From positions 1 through 57,978 of the forward strand of contig CAMRSM010000027.1 in the NCBI GenBank assembly GCA_947053345.1: a stretch of 57,978 nt of DNA, in the 5' to 3' direction. Positions 26,801 to 34,056 of this stretch are shown piece after piece. Position numbers and translations under genes: made by a program. The first letter of the stretch is position 1; each line of letters begins with the position of its first letter. The notes under the pieces were generated by a model, which worked only from the letters and a program-made list of their open reading frames with translations, had not been told where the DNA came from and ran no database searches. The DNA comes from an uncultured Lachnospiraceae bacterium. Its GTDB lineage: Bacteria; Bacillota; Clostridia; Lachnospirales; Lachnospiraceae.

Positions 26801-27297
26801 ACCCCCCGCAATACACCGATGACCTCGCCTTTGTACTCAACCGGCGCGTAAAAATTTGTCATGGTCTCGTTGAAAAAGTAGGAGTCAAAAATGATTGCGA
26901 TCCCGCTTTCCCCATTCATGCCGTTCTTGAAAAAAGAACGGTTCGTCACATCTGCCGTGCGCCCGTCGGATTTGTAATCCACACCGTTTATGTCCGTAAA
27001 CAAAACGGCATCAAAAACGGCGTTCTCCTCCATTTTCTGGAGCATCTGTACCGTGACCAAAGGCTCCGTCAGGCTCTCCCCGACAAAATACGAGTATGTG
27101 CTGATCCGCCCTGCCGCATTGCTCAGCTCCTCATCAATCTGAACTGCCTTAAGCTGCGCCGCGTCCGCCGCGTAATTCATATTCCGGTTCTCGATGCGCT
27201 GCCGGTTCTTGTTCGTATACCACTGGAACGAAATAATGACTGCGACCAAAAGGATCATAACATACGTTAATTCCTGCAATGTTCTTTTTCTCTTCAT
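23899..27297 (-). CDS. Hybrid sensor histidine kinase with dCache-like sensor and two receiver domains
   Basis: 1132 residues. A membrane helix (~12-25) and a second (~287-308) flank an extracytoplasmic sensor of dCache type (FTDINGVDYKSDGRTADVTN, FYAPVEYKGEVIGVLRGVYL). Two PAS-like regions follow, then HisKA with SHDIRTPMNAIIG (His631), HATPase_c (NLLSNAVKYTP, VKDNGVGMS, GTGLGMAITK), a first receiver (ALVVDDDFN, IIDWQMPE, Asp923) and a second (LLLVEDIELNREIA, ILMDVQMPIMDG, Asp1062). All phosphotransfer residues are present. It has no DNA-binding output, so it likely passes phosphate on or acts through a partner. It sits between the sugar importer and the chemoreceptor, suggesting control of carbohydrate uptake. 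Start supported by GAGGAG-AAGGGG upstream. Confidence 0.92.
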   Translation of the reverse strand: MKRKRTLQELTYVMILLVAVIISFQWYTNKNRQRIENRNMNYAADAAQLKAVQIDEELSNAAGRISTYSYFVGESLTEPLVTVQMLQKMEENAVFDAVLFTDINGVDYKSDGRTADVTNRSFFKNGMNGESGIAIIFDSYFFNETMTNFYAPVEYKGEVIGVLRGVYLAEEYLKNMLATTYFGETADVFLCTPEGRVIASSDGKLWSLEQGHLLDSLLEDGVVDEKTAQQAKQVFEQGGEGAFLCTPDSKTDNICVTYLPNNNYVLVQTFPKDVTQSMVKADNLIGMQLETMLVGLFILYIISLLIRAGREKKQLEQEKQELGYIFNGINTLFSRFAMINLETWTYRYLAGTRSENENLAINGDFKDLAGYLCSIMVEEEDRKEFIKVVDKDFLVRALAEQDDVRFECRILRDGEEAWEHVNIMCIERQDGRATKVLLTRQNITETKEKELAVQAQISLANRKERQYRIAIASSAFCTFEANLTNDMIEQDIVCTVEEQTVSLLEKIGLQAPCRASECFRECERFILQESMETYRRVVNTGYLKECFEQGEAEVAVDYWSELSDGKQICIRQSFVMTKDDNTDDVVVMAVSKEITDQVCRQREQTQALQDALMQAQHANRAKTAFLSNMSHDIRTPMNAIIGFTTIAVSHIDNKDQVRDCLQKVLSSSNHLLSLINDILDMSRIESGKVQINEQECNISELMHNLVNIIQPQVKAKQLELFIDTFEVVNEDVIADSLKLNQVFINLLSNAVKYTPAGGSVSFRIMQKTTFRHGYGDYIFTVKDNGVGMSPEFVKHVFEPFERETTVTQSGIQGTGLGMAITKNIIEMMNGTIEVESEIGKGSTFTVTLGLKLQDVEKNAEQIREIEGLRALVVDDDFNVCDSVSKMLKQLGMRAEWTTSGREAAYRAKLACEEGDSYHTYIIDWQMPETSGVETARKIRSVVGSEAPIIILTAYDWTDIEEEARAAGVTAFCAKPLFMSDLKSALLAANNLVDSKDDTALWTKEDFGGKRLLLVEDIELNREIAEVILTEAGFVVESAPDGTDAVAMVKAADEFYYDAILMDVQMPIMDGYEATRTIRAMPRRDVKTLPILAMTANALEEDKEAALKNGMNAHIAKPLDIEVLMEVLRQFLK

Positions 27298-27447
27298 AAA
27301 CCCCTTCTCCTCAACATGCTTCCCGGTTCATGGATTCCCTGCCGTTTGGGCAGGTTCCTTCCGGGGCATGGACATGATCAATCTGCAAGGAACATGCCCT
27401 CCGTTCTTTCGGACAGCAAATCAGCCCCGGTATAACATCGATCAATA

Positions 27448-29448
27448 TCATACCTTGAACATTTCCGCCTTCTTGTGCAGTTCCAGTGATAGCACATTTA
27501 ATTTCTCCCCAAAATCTTTTAACTGCAGCACCGCCTGCGCCTGTTCCACGGCAACCTGCAGGGCCTGCCTGGAATAACTCAGGCAGGAATCTGTCCCGCT
27601 GTCGATCTCTGCAAAAGATCCCATGATGTCATCCCCTGTCTGGATAAATTCCCGAAGCCTCTGATACAATACTTGGTTCTGGCCGTCCATCTCCACGATG
27701 ATCCGGGCAAACTCACCAAAGGTCTTATGCACGTTCTCCGCGACATCAGAGTTGCGCCCAAACAAATCGGCCGAGGCTTTGATCTGGTTCACGGTAAGGC
27801 CGATCTGTCCCTGGATTTCCTCGATCAATCCCCGGATATCCTCGGTTGCCTTTTTGGTCTGCCCTGACAGATTCCGGATCTGGTCCGCCACGACCGCAAA
27901 CCCGTTGCCGGCCTCCCCCGCCCTCGCCGCCTCAATGGAAGCGTTTAAGGCAAGCATATTTGTTTTTGCAGATACCCCGTTGATCACCGCCACAATATCC
28001 GTGATACTCTGTGATTTCTGCTCCAGCATCTCCACACCGCCCTGCAGCTCTTTTATGCTTTCCATGGATTCGTCCGCGGAAACTTTCAGCTCACCGGCAA
28101 TCTTCATGTTTTCCTGTATCTTGGCACTCACATTGTTTATGGTGCGGTTCATATCATCAAAACGCTCCTTAAAACGCTCCACCTGGGTATGAAACTGCTC
28201 AAGGCTTTCCCTGCCGTTCCCCACGTTTTGGGATTGTGCCTCCATCGCACCCTCGATACTGCCCATCTCGTTTTTGACACTCTCCACACCGCCCACGACC
28301 CCATCCGTGATCTCCCCCAAAAGCTTTGAGGATTCCCGGATCCCGTCGACCGCGTCCCCGGAAGTTTTTAACAGTCCCCTCAGGCTGAACATCAGGTCAT
28401 TAAACCCTTTGGAAAGCTGGCCGATCTCGTCGCTGCTCTCCACCTTGATCTCATGGGTAATATCTTTTGCCGCTACGGTTCTTGCCAACTGTCCGACCGG
28501 TTTTATGACCCTGCCAGTCATCAGGCTGACGATACCGACCCCGATCGCAAGGGAAACCACACCCGCGATAACAAAGCCAAGGATCAAAACCCATGCATCC
28601 GCGTCCAACACAGCCTTATCCACCGCAACACCAAGCGTCCAGTTGCAATCGCCGATATCTGCGATATAGACCGCCCTCTCCACCCCGTCATAATCCTTAA
28701 CATAAGCACAATCCGTCCCCTTGGTGCGTATCAGCGGCAACAGCCCCTGATACGGGTTGCCCTGTATCTCCGGGATCTGCAGGGGGACATCATCCACATA
28801 AGCATACCCCCGGTACGGATGCACGGCCAGCCCATAATTATGGTCAAGCAGCATCGCATAGCTGTTTTCCGGAACTTCGCACCGGTTTACGATATCAACA
28901 ACCGTATCAACAAAAATATCTCCCGCTAGGACACCGGCCACATCGCCGTCCACAGCGATCTTTCTCGATATGGTTATGACGATCCTGCCGCTGTCCGCAT
29001 CCCGGTAGGGCGCGTCAAAATATAGGCCGTCCGCCTTAAGAGCCCCGGCGAACCAGCTGCGCGACGTAAAATCAATCCCCGGCTCCGCGATATAACCGCT
29101 TCCCGCCGCCATCACATTTTCCTTGCTGGTATAATAGATATCATAAAGAAAACCGTCCTTGTTGTACCCTTCCAGAAGCGAAGATAGATATGTACACAAA
29201 TATTGATGATCCAGATTCCGGCTTACCTCCATACAAGCCGCGGCCGTATCCAGAAATTTTGCCTGCCCGTGCAGCCAAACATTGATCTGCTCCGCACTCT
29301 TTTCTGCCAAAAGCCTGACATTCTCCCCTTCCCGCTCCCTAAGCTTCCTTGAGGCGTTCGAATAGCTGATTGCCGCCGTGATCCCGATGCAGACCATACA
29401 GGTTGTAAAAATCAGCTTCCCCTTTAAATTTTTCATGTGATAGAGCAC
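27448..29448 (-). CDS. Methyl-accepting chemotaxis protein with dCache sensor
   Basis: 666 residues from a GTG at 29448 preceded by AGGAAGGA; the ATG at 29436 (MKNLKGK) is an almost equally good start. N-terminal helix (~14-30), a ~250-residue extracellular dCache sensor ([40 protein letters not shown]), a second helix (~281-308), HAMP ([19 protein letters not shown]) and a cytoplasmic signalling domain whose tip reads [20 protein letters not shown] with [13 protein letters not shown]. It signals through CheA/CheW to flagella, so the organism probably is motile. The [12 protein letters not shown] motif is like that of amino-acid or small-molecule dCache sensors. The ligand cannot be named. 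Confidence 0.93.
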   Translation of the reverse strand: MLYHMKNLKGKLIFTTCMVCIGITAAISYSNASRKLREREGENVRLLAEKSAEQINVWLHGQAKFLDTAAACMEVSRNLDHQYLCTYLSSLLEGYNKDGFLYDIYYTSKENVMAAGSGYIAEPGIDFTSRSWFAGALKADGLYFDAPYRDADSGRIVITISRKIAVDGDVAGVLAGDIFVDTVVDIVNRCEVPENSYAMLLDHNYGLAVHPYRGYAYVDDVPLQIPEIQGNPYQGLLPLIRTKGTDCAYVKDYDGVERAVYIADIGDCNWTLGVAVDKAVLDADAWVLILGFVIAGVVSLAIGVGIVSLMTGRVIKPVGQLARTVAAKDITHEIKVESSDEIGQLSKGFNDLMFSLRGLLKTSGDAVDGIRESSKLLGEITDGVVGGVESVKNEMGSIEGAMEAQSQNVGNGRESLEQFHTQVERFKERFDDMNRTINNVSAKIQENMKIAGELKVSADESMESIKELQGGVEMLEQKSQSITDIVAVINGVSAKTNMLALNASIEAARAGEAGNGFAVVADQIRNLSGQTKKATEDIRGLIEEIQGQIGLTVNQIKASADLFGRNSDVAENVHKTFGEFARIIVEMDGQNQVLYQRLREFIQTGDDIMGSFAEIDSGTDSCLSYSRQALQVAVEQAQAVLQLKDFGEKLNVLSLELHKKAEMFKV

Positions 29449-29691
29449 ATCCTTCCTGCAAGCATTATTTTAGTCTTTCCTGATAAATAACCCACCAAAG
29501 CGGCCAACCGACATCCCTTCTACAAGATTTTACCATACCATTCCCAAAAATAAAAGCACTTTTTTCTCGAAGTTCCACCAGAAAAAAACACACTTTTCCA
29601 TTTCCTGTATAAATAGCGAAGCGCGTTTTTTCCTTCACCTTTCTTTCCAAGAACCTTATTCTGCCATTTCCTCCACTCAACATAGAAGCAC

Positions 29692-30063
29692 CTACACTAC
29701 CCGCTCAAAATCAAGAAAACGCGTCCCCTGGAATTTCAGAGTGCCAAAATCCTGTTCGACAAGCATCCCGTACCATCTGCCGTCAACCAAAAATTCCATG
29801 CGGTCACCGCTCTCCACTTCAAAAGTAACATAGTACTTCATACTGCTGTGTGACATCGCTATATTCCCGGCATTGTGACGGTAAAAGACTTCCTCCCGTT
29901 TCGCCACAACGGCAGCGGGTACATGCAAAACGGGAGAACGGTTGTTTCTCCCCCACTCCTGCACCCCTTTGCAGAGATTGACCACGATCATAATGACGAC
30001 TAAAATAAAGATCAGAAAAAATAACGACCGAAACGTTGAAAAACCAAACCGAAAAAATCCCAT
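29692..30063 (-). CDS. DUF2500 membrane-anchored protein
   Basis: 123 residues from the ATG at 30063 (GGGGGAG six bases upstream). One N-terminal membrane helix (LFFLIFILVVIMIVVNL) precedes the DUF2500 domain: VPAAVVAKREEVFYRH, KYYVTFEVESGDRMEFLVDG, YGMLVEQDFGTLKFQGTRFL. This domain is a small beta barrel of unknown role found in many Firmicutes and enterics. It lies 54 bases after the FecE-like ATPase gene on the same strand; a functional link is not evident. The 243-base gap before the chemoreceptor gene shows no convincing gene. Confidence 0.9.
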   Translation of the reverse strand: MGFFRFGFSTFRSLFFLIFILVVIMIVVNLCKGVQEWGRNNRSPVLHVPAAVVAKREEVFYRHNAGNIAMSHSSMKYYVTFEVESGDRMEFLVDGRWYGMLVEQDFGTLKFQGTRFLDFERVV

Positions 30064-30117
30064 ATTCCGCTCCCCCTTCCTGCAGTTCCAAACCAACCAG
30101 ACCAAAAATCACTGTAC

Positions 30118-30879
30118 TTACAAAAGGTCGTAAAAATATTGTTCCCCTGACTCTGTACGGACGACCTTCACCGGAACGCCGTACACCTCCCGGATCACCC
30201 CGGATTCTAAAATCTCTTCTGCGCTGCCGCAGCCAATAATCCTCCCGCCAAAAAGCATGGCAACTTGATCCGAAACTTTTAGCGCAAGCGGCAGGTCATG
30301 CAGGACGAGCAGCACAGTTTTTCCTGCCTGTGCAAGCTTCCTTAAAAGCCCCGCAAATTTTATCTGCTGACCGACATCAAGGTAAGCCGTCGGCTCATCC
30401 ATCACGATCACCCCCGCCTGCTGCGCGAGCGCCATCGCAATATACACCTTCTGCCGCATCCCGCCGGAAAGCTGTGCCATCGGCCTGTCCCGAAGTTCCA
30501 AGATTCCCATTTGCTCCATCGCATCCGCCGCCGCCGCGATATCGCATGCCCGGTATCTCCGCGGATACTTTAAATACGGGAAACGCCCTAAGAGCACCAT
30601 GCGCCCCGCCGTAATGTCCGGCACGTTCTTTCCCTGCGGGAGATAGGCAATGCTCTTCGCAAGCTCGCCCCGCGGAAGCTTTTCCGCCGGAACACCGCCC
30701 ATACGGATCTCACCGCCCATAAGGGGAAGGAAACCGAGCAGCACTTTCAGGAGCGTACTTTTTCCGCTGCCGTTCGCACCGATCAGCGTGGTCACCTGCC
30801 CCTTTTGCAAGGTCAGGCTTACACCGTTAAGTACCTTGTCTTTCCCGTACCCGGCGGAAATGTTTTTGATTTCAACCAT
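30118..30879 (-). CDS. FecE/FhuC-type metal-chelate ABC transporter ATPase
   Basis: 253 residues from the ATG at 30879 (GGGGGA five bases upstream). The frame is open for 54 more codons, but these are purine-rich low-complexity sequence. Walker A GANGSGKST (~34-42), Q loop AYLPQGKNV, signature LSGGMRQK, Walker B VIVMDEPTAYLD and switch His LLVLHDLPLA are all present. Members of this family import iron-siderophore, haem or cobalamin with FecCD permeases and FecB binding proteins, which are encoded upstream at 31468-33646. The 588-base gap to the permease gene, containing a disrupted Cys-rich gene, is unusual for this operon type. Confidence 0.93.
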   Translation of the reverse strand: MVEIKNISAGYGKDKVLNGVSLTLQKGQVTTLIGANGSGKSTLLKVLLGFLPLMGGEIRMGGVPAEKLPRGELAKSIAYLPQGKNVPDITAGRMVLLGRFPYLKYPRRYRACDIAAAADAMEQMGILELRDRPMAQLSGGMRQKVYIAMALAQQAGVIVMDEPTAYLDVGQQIKFAGLLRKLAQAGKTVLLVLHDLPLALKVSDQVAMLFGGRIIGCGSAEEILESGVIREVYGVPVKVVRTESGEQYFYDLL

Positions 30880-31062
30880 AGCGTCCCCCGTTTTCTCCGG
30901 TTTTCTTATCTCCGCTTTCACCGCTGCTGCCGCTCCCCCTTCCCTGCCTTTTCCGGCTTCATCTTCCCCATCTTTCCCACCTTGTCTCTTCCGGCTTTGC
31001 AAGCTCTGCCTTCCCCTCTGTCTCTCCTGGCTCTGGCCCACCCCGCCCTTCCCTTCTGTTTT

Positions 31063-31467
31063 TCAGGCTTCGCTTTCTCCTCCTGTTTCTCCAGGATTTA
31101 CTATCTCCGTCCTGCCTTCTGCTGCGTCTTTCGTTCCCACCCCTTCTCCCTGCCCACGGTACTTCATCGCCAGTTCCTCTAAATGCTCCGCAATCCGTGG
31201 ATTCCAGGGAACCATTTCGGACAGGTTCCTGCAGGGAAATTCCCCGCATATCCCGCAGAACTGCCCCCATGCATAATGATCCCCCTCCTGGATTTTTCTA
31301 CTGTGATTTCACTGTTCCACTGCCGCGCAAACATGCCCCCCACCGGCATAGAAAAATACCAAAACCGTGCCTGTTATGGCAAATTGCCTCCAAACCGCAC
31401 TCCAGCCAAAACGGTCTGTTGCGCGATAAATCTTCCGGCCCACATAAAACCCGGCGGCATCTTCCAC
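31063..31467 (-). pseudogene. Disrupted small Cys-rich gene (CGICGEFPC) between permease and ATPase
   Basis: Immediately after the permease TAG, the same frame stays open for 52 codons (VEDAAGFYVGRKIYRATDRF...) to a TGA at 31309-31311. It then continues for 81 codons containing WGQFCGICGEFPCRNL and VPWNPRIAEHLEELAMKYR, a pattern like DUF3795-type Cys-cluster proteins. That second part has no start codon in frame. A strong AGGAGGG-ATG start exists at 31275, but one base out of phase: adding one G to the G5 run right after it would give MHGGQFCGICGEF... in one open frame. It is either a frameshifted pseudogene, a slippage-controlled gene or a sequence error. The tail becomes purine-rich (GGESEA). 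Confidence 0.5.
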
Positions 31468-32628
31468 CTACCGCACGCTGCTTTCAGGCTTTCTGTGAAC
31501 CAACATCCAAAGAAACACCGGTCCCCCCACCACTGACATCAAAATCCCCACCGGCAGTTCATACGGCAGAAACAAAAGCCTTGACACCAAATCACACAAC
31601 AGAACAAATCCCGCCCCGCAGACCGCGCAGGCCGGCAGGAGCCTTGCACTTCTGCCCCCCAAAAACCGCCGGACAAAATGCGGCACGAGCAGACCGACAA
31701 AACCGAGCAGGCCGGAAAAACTCACCGCCGCCCCGGAAAGCAGTGCAGCGAGGGCAAGAAAAAGCATCCGGTATCTTGCCACCGCAAGCCCGAGCCCCAT
31801 CGCCGTCTCATCTCCGAGCGCCGTCACATCAAGCTCATTGCACAGGGTAAACAACACAAAAAGGGCAGCAAAAATCAGCACCGCCGCCGGAACCAGCCTC
31901 GGATAGGAAACCGCAGAAAATCCCCCCACACGGAAATCCATGCTAAGCATCCCGGCATCCGTATCAAGCACCGTCACGGACTCCGCGATGGCATTCCACA
32001 CGGCATTCAGTGCCACCCCGCCCAAGATCACGGTCGTCTTCGACACATTCCTCCGGTACGAAAAAAGAAAAATTATCAAAACCGTGATAAGGCTTCCCGA
32101 AAAAGCCGCGCACGAAACCGCGAACCCGGAAAATGTCCCCGCCGCCAGACAGAGCGTAACGCCGAGCCCCGCCCCCGCATTGACCCCGATGATCCCCGGC
32201 GAGGCAAGCTTATTGTCAAGGACGTTCTGCAGCACTGCCCCGGATACCGAGAGCGCCGCGCCCGAAGCCATCGCGGCCAGTGTGCGGGGAAGCCTTGCAT
32301 AAATCAGGATGCTTCTCGCCACGCGCTCCCCATCCCCCGCAAGCATCCGGACGAGCGCAAGCGGGGAAAAACGGAGGGTTCCAAGGCAGAGGCTTGCCGC
32401 CGCAGTCAAAAGGCACACGAAAAAGCCGCCCAGCAAAAACAGGCAAAAGCGCCGTTTCTCTTTCCGTGCCGGGAAACCGCCCCGTGTAAGGGGCTTTCCC
32501 GGCACACGCTCTCCAACCGGTACACCAAGGCCGCCCGGCACATAAGTTTCATCTGTCACACGCGCTTTCCCCGATACAGGAACTTTCTCCGGCGCACACG
32601 CCTCACTCGGCATCTTGCATTTTCCCAT
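31468..32628 (-). CDS. FecCD-family metal-chelate ABC permease
   Basis: 386 residues from the ATG at 32628 (GGAG eight bases upstream), overlapping the end of the binding-protein gene by 26 bases. A hydrophilic ~55-residue N-terminal extension (MGKCKMPSEACAPEKVPVSG...) precedes ten membrane helices typical of BtuC/FecC. Conserved pieces include ARLPRTLAAMASGAALSVSG, NVLDNKLASPGIIGVNAGAG and LLGFVGLLVPHFVRRFLGG (the coupling region). It forms the channel for the substrate delivered by the lipoprotein encoded upstream. The extension is rich in Pro, Gly and Cys and is not usual for the family. Confidence 0.92.
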   Translation of the reverse strand: MGKCKMPSEACAPEKVPVSGKARVTDETYVPGGLGVPVGERVPGKPLTRGGFPARKEKRRFCLFLLGGFFVCLLTAAASLCLGTLRFSPLALVRMLAGDGERVARSILIYARLPRTLAAMASGAALSVSGAVLQNVLDNKLASPGIIGVNAGAGLGVTLCLAAGTFSGFAVSCAAFSGSLITVLIIFLFSYRRNVSKTTVILGGVALNAVWNAIAESVTVLDTDAGMLSMDFRVGGFSAVSYPRLVPAAVLIFAALFVLFTLCNELDVTALGDETAMGLGLAVARYRMLFLALAALLSGAAVSFSGLLGFVGLLVPHFVRRFLGGRSARLLPACAVCGAGFVLLCDLVSRLLFLPYELPVGILMSVVGGPVFLWMLVHRKPESSVR

Positions 32629-33646
32629 ATAAAATCTCCGCCAGTTTTTCATATGCCTCCGCCCAGCGGGCATTCGGCTTTAAATTATACAGATGCTTGT
32701 CCAGAAAATAAACTTCCCCGGACTTGACGGCAGAAAGTTCGTTCCAGATCGGGTTCTCGTCAAACATCTTCTCCACATTGCGCTTCATGCCCTCCGCATC
32801 ATCCCCGGACTGCACGATCAGGATCTTATCCGGATCCTGCAAAAGAATGCTCTCCACGCTCAGGTCGTCAAGCAGGCTCTCCTGCGTGTCCGCAATATTA
32901 ACGCAGCCAAATTCCCCGAGCATCTCGCCGAGCACATTGCCGTCGTTTCCCTTCGCCCGGATGCTCGCGGCGGAAGCACGCATATACAAAACGCCCGGCG
33001 GCGTTTGGTCCTCATAACGCGAGCACACCTCCGCGATCTGCCCCTTTAAGTCCTCGCCGTACTGTTTATAGCGTCCCTCCTGCCCCGTGATATCCGTAAA
33101 GATTTTTAACACGCGCAGATAATCCTCAAAACATGCCACATCAAAATAAGCTGTGACAATGCCCGCCCCGGAAAGTGACGGCTGCCATTCCAGATGCTGC
33201 GCCGTGTTGGTGCTTGCCAGCACAAAATCCGGATCGGCGGACAGCAAAAGCTCAAGGCTCAGCCGTTTTGTTTCCCCAAGATTCACGGTATCCTCCGGCA
33301 GTGCCAAGTCAAAATCCACAAATGCATCCTCCGGCGCGGCACACAGGCTTCCCCCCGCAAGCACCCACATGTCTGCATAGCTTCCGAGCAGCGATGCCAC
33401 ACGTTTGTGGGAGGTGACAACGATCTTTTGGCCAAGATCGTCGGTAAACGTATACGCACTGTGCTCCACCGCTTCCCCGGAACCTTCCTCTTTTGCGATG
33501 CCGTCCACGGCATCCCCTGCTCCCGGCTCACCGTCCGCAGAAACACTGCCCGCCGGCACATCCCCCACAAAACCGCCGTCCCCACATGCCGCCATAGCAC
33601 CGCATGCAAGCACCGCGGACAATATCAAAACGAATCTCTTTTTCAT
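32603..33646 (-). CDS. Periplasmic-binding-protein lipoprotein for metal chelate (FecB/BtuF type)
   Basis: 347 residues. Signal peptide with lipobox GAMAACGD (Cys ~21), then an acidic Gly-rich linker to about residue 62. The TroA-like domain runs from YTFTDDLGQKIVV with RVASLLGSYADMWVLAG, through PDFVLASTN and GVLYMRASAASIRAKG to the C-terminal helix NARWAEAYEKLAEILYG. This matches PF01497 iron-siderophore, haem or B12 binding proteins. It is the first gene of the operon with the FecCD permease and FecE ATPase. No Fur box or riboswitch was recognised in the short region upstream. Confidence 0.92.
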   Translation of the reverse strand: MKKRFVLILSAVLACGAMAACGDGGFVGDVPAGSVSADGEPGAGDAVDGIAKEEGSGEAVEHSAYTFTDDLGQKIVVTSHKRVASLLGSYADMWVLAGGSLCAAPEDAFVDFDLALPEDTVNLGETKRLSLELLLSADPDFVLASTNTAQHLEWQPSLSGAGIVTAYFDVACFEDYLRVLKIFTDITGQEGRYKQYGEDLKGQIAEVCSRYEDQTPPGVLYMRASAASIRAKGNDGNVLGEMLGEFGCVNIADTQESLLDDLSVESILLQDPDKILIVQSGDDAEGMKRNVEKMFDENPIWNELSAVKSGEVYFLDKHLYNLKPNARWAEAYEKLAEILYGKMQDAE

Positions 33647-33698
33647 TCTTCCATTCCCCGATATCTGAAACCTGATATATTCTTTATTTTCCTTCGCT

Positions 33699-34022
33699 TT
33701 AATCGACCAACAAAATGTAATAATCTAAAAGTCCATATATCCAATCTTGAAGCACTGAAAACCGAAACCCCAAAGCTTCGGCCTTTTCCGTGTTGATACT
33801 ATATTCCGGTTCGCCATTATATGGGGCGTTTTCTCCCGCTTTGTCAATCACCGCTTTTGTCCCTGTCCTCTTTTCAACATATTCAATGATTTCTCTTATG
33901 GAAATGGTTCCTTGCGAGCTCCCGTTGATTGCTCCCCTGATGTCTTTATCAGCTAAAAAAGCCATAAAATTTACCAGCACAAAACATAGGGCATGGCAGC
34001 TGCCATACCCCACATCTCCCAT
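33699..34022 (-). pseudogene. C-terminal remnant of an NAD-dependent epimerase/dehydratase
   Basis: The frame carries only the last ~85 residues of a short-chain sugar-nucleotide epimerase-like protein: DIRGAINGSSQGTISIREII, then EYVEKRTGTKAVI and GENAPYNGEPEYSINTEKAE, ending WIYGLLDYYILLVD. The Rossmann fold with the nucleotide-binding GxxGxxG and the YxxxK site is absent. The open frame upstream overlaps the end of the sulfite-reductase fusion gene and is unlikely to be authentic. It probably is a leftover from a deletion that joined the two loci. Confidence 0.6.
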
Positions 34023-34056
34023 TGTTCCGGCACCCCTCCGGCCTTCCCTGAAATCC

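Noticed and set aside
29465-29683. 72-residue minus-strand open frame upstream of the chemoreceptor gene
   Set aside because: No ribosome site and no recognisable pattern; it appears to be chance open sequence in a short gap.
30880-31041. N-terminal extension of the FecE-like ATPase
   Set aside because: The family starts at MVEIKNISAGYG, which has GGGGGA upstream. The extension is low-complexity purine sequence.
31309-31311. TGA as a selenocysteine codon in the Cys-rich frame
   Set aside because: No SECIS-like hairpin was recognised after the TGA and the flanking frame has no start consistent with a selenoprotein. A frame disruption explains the data more simply.
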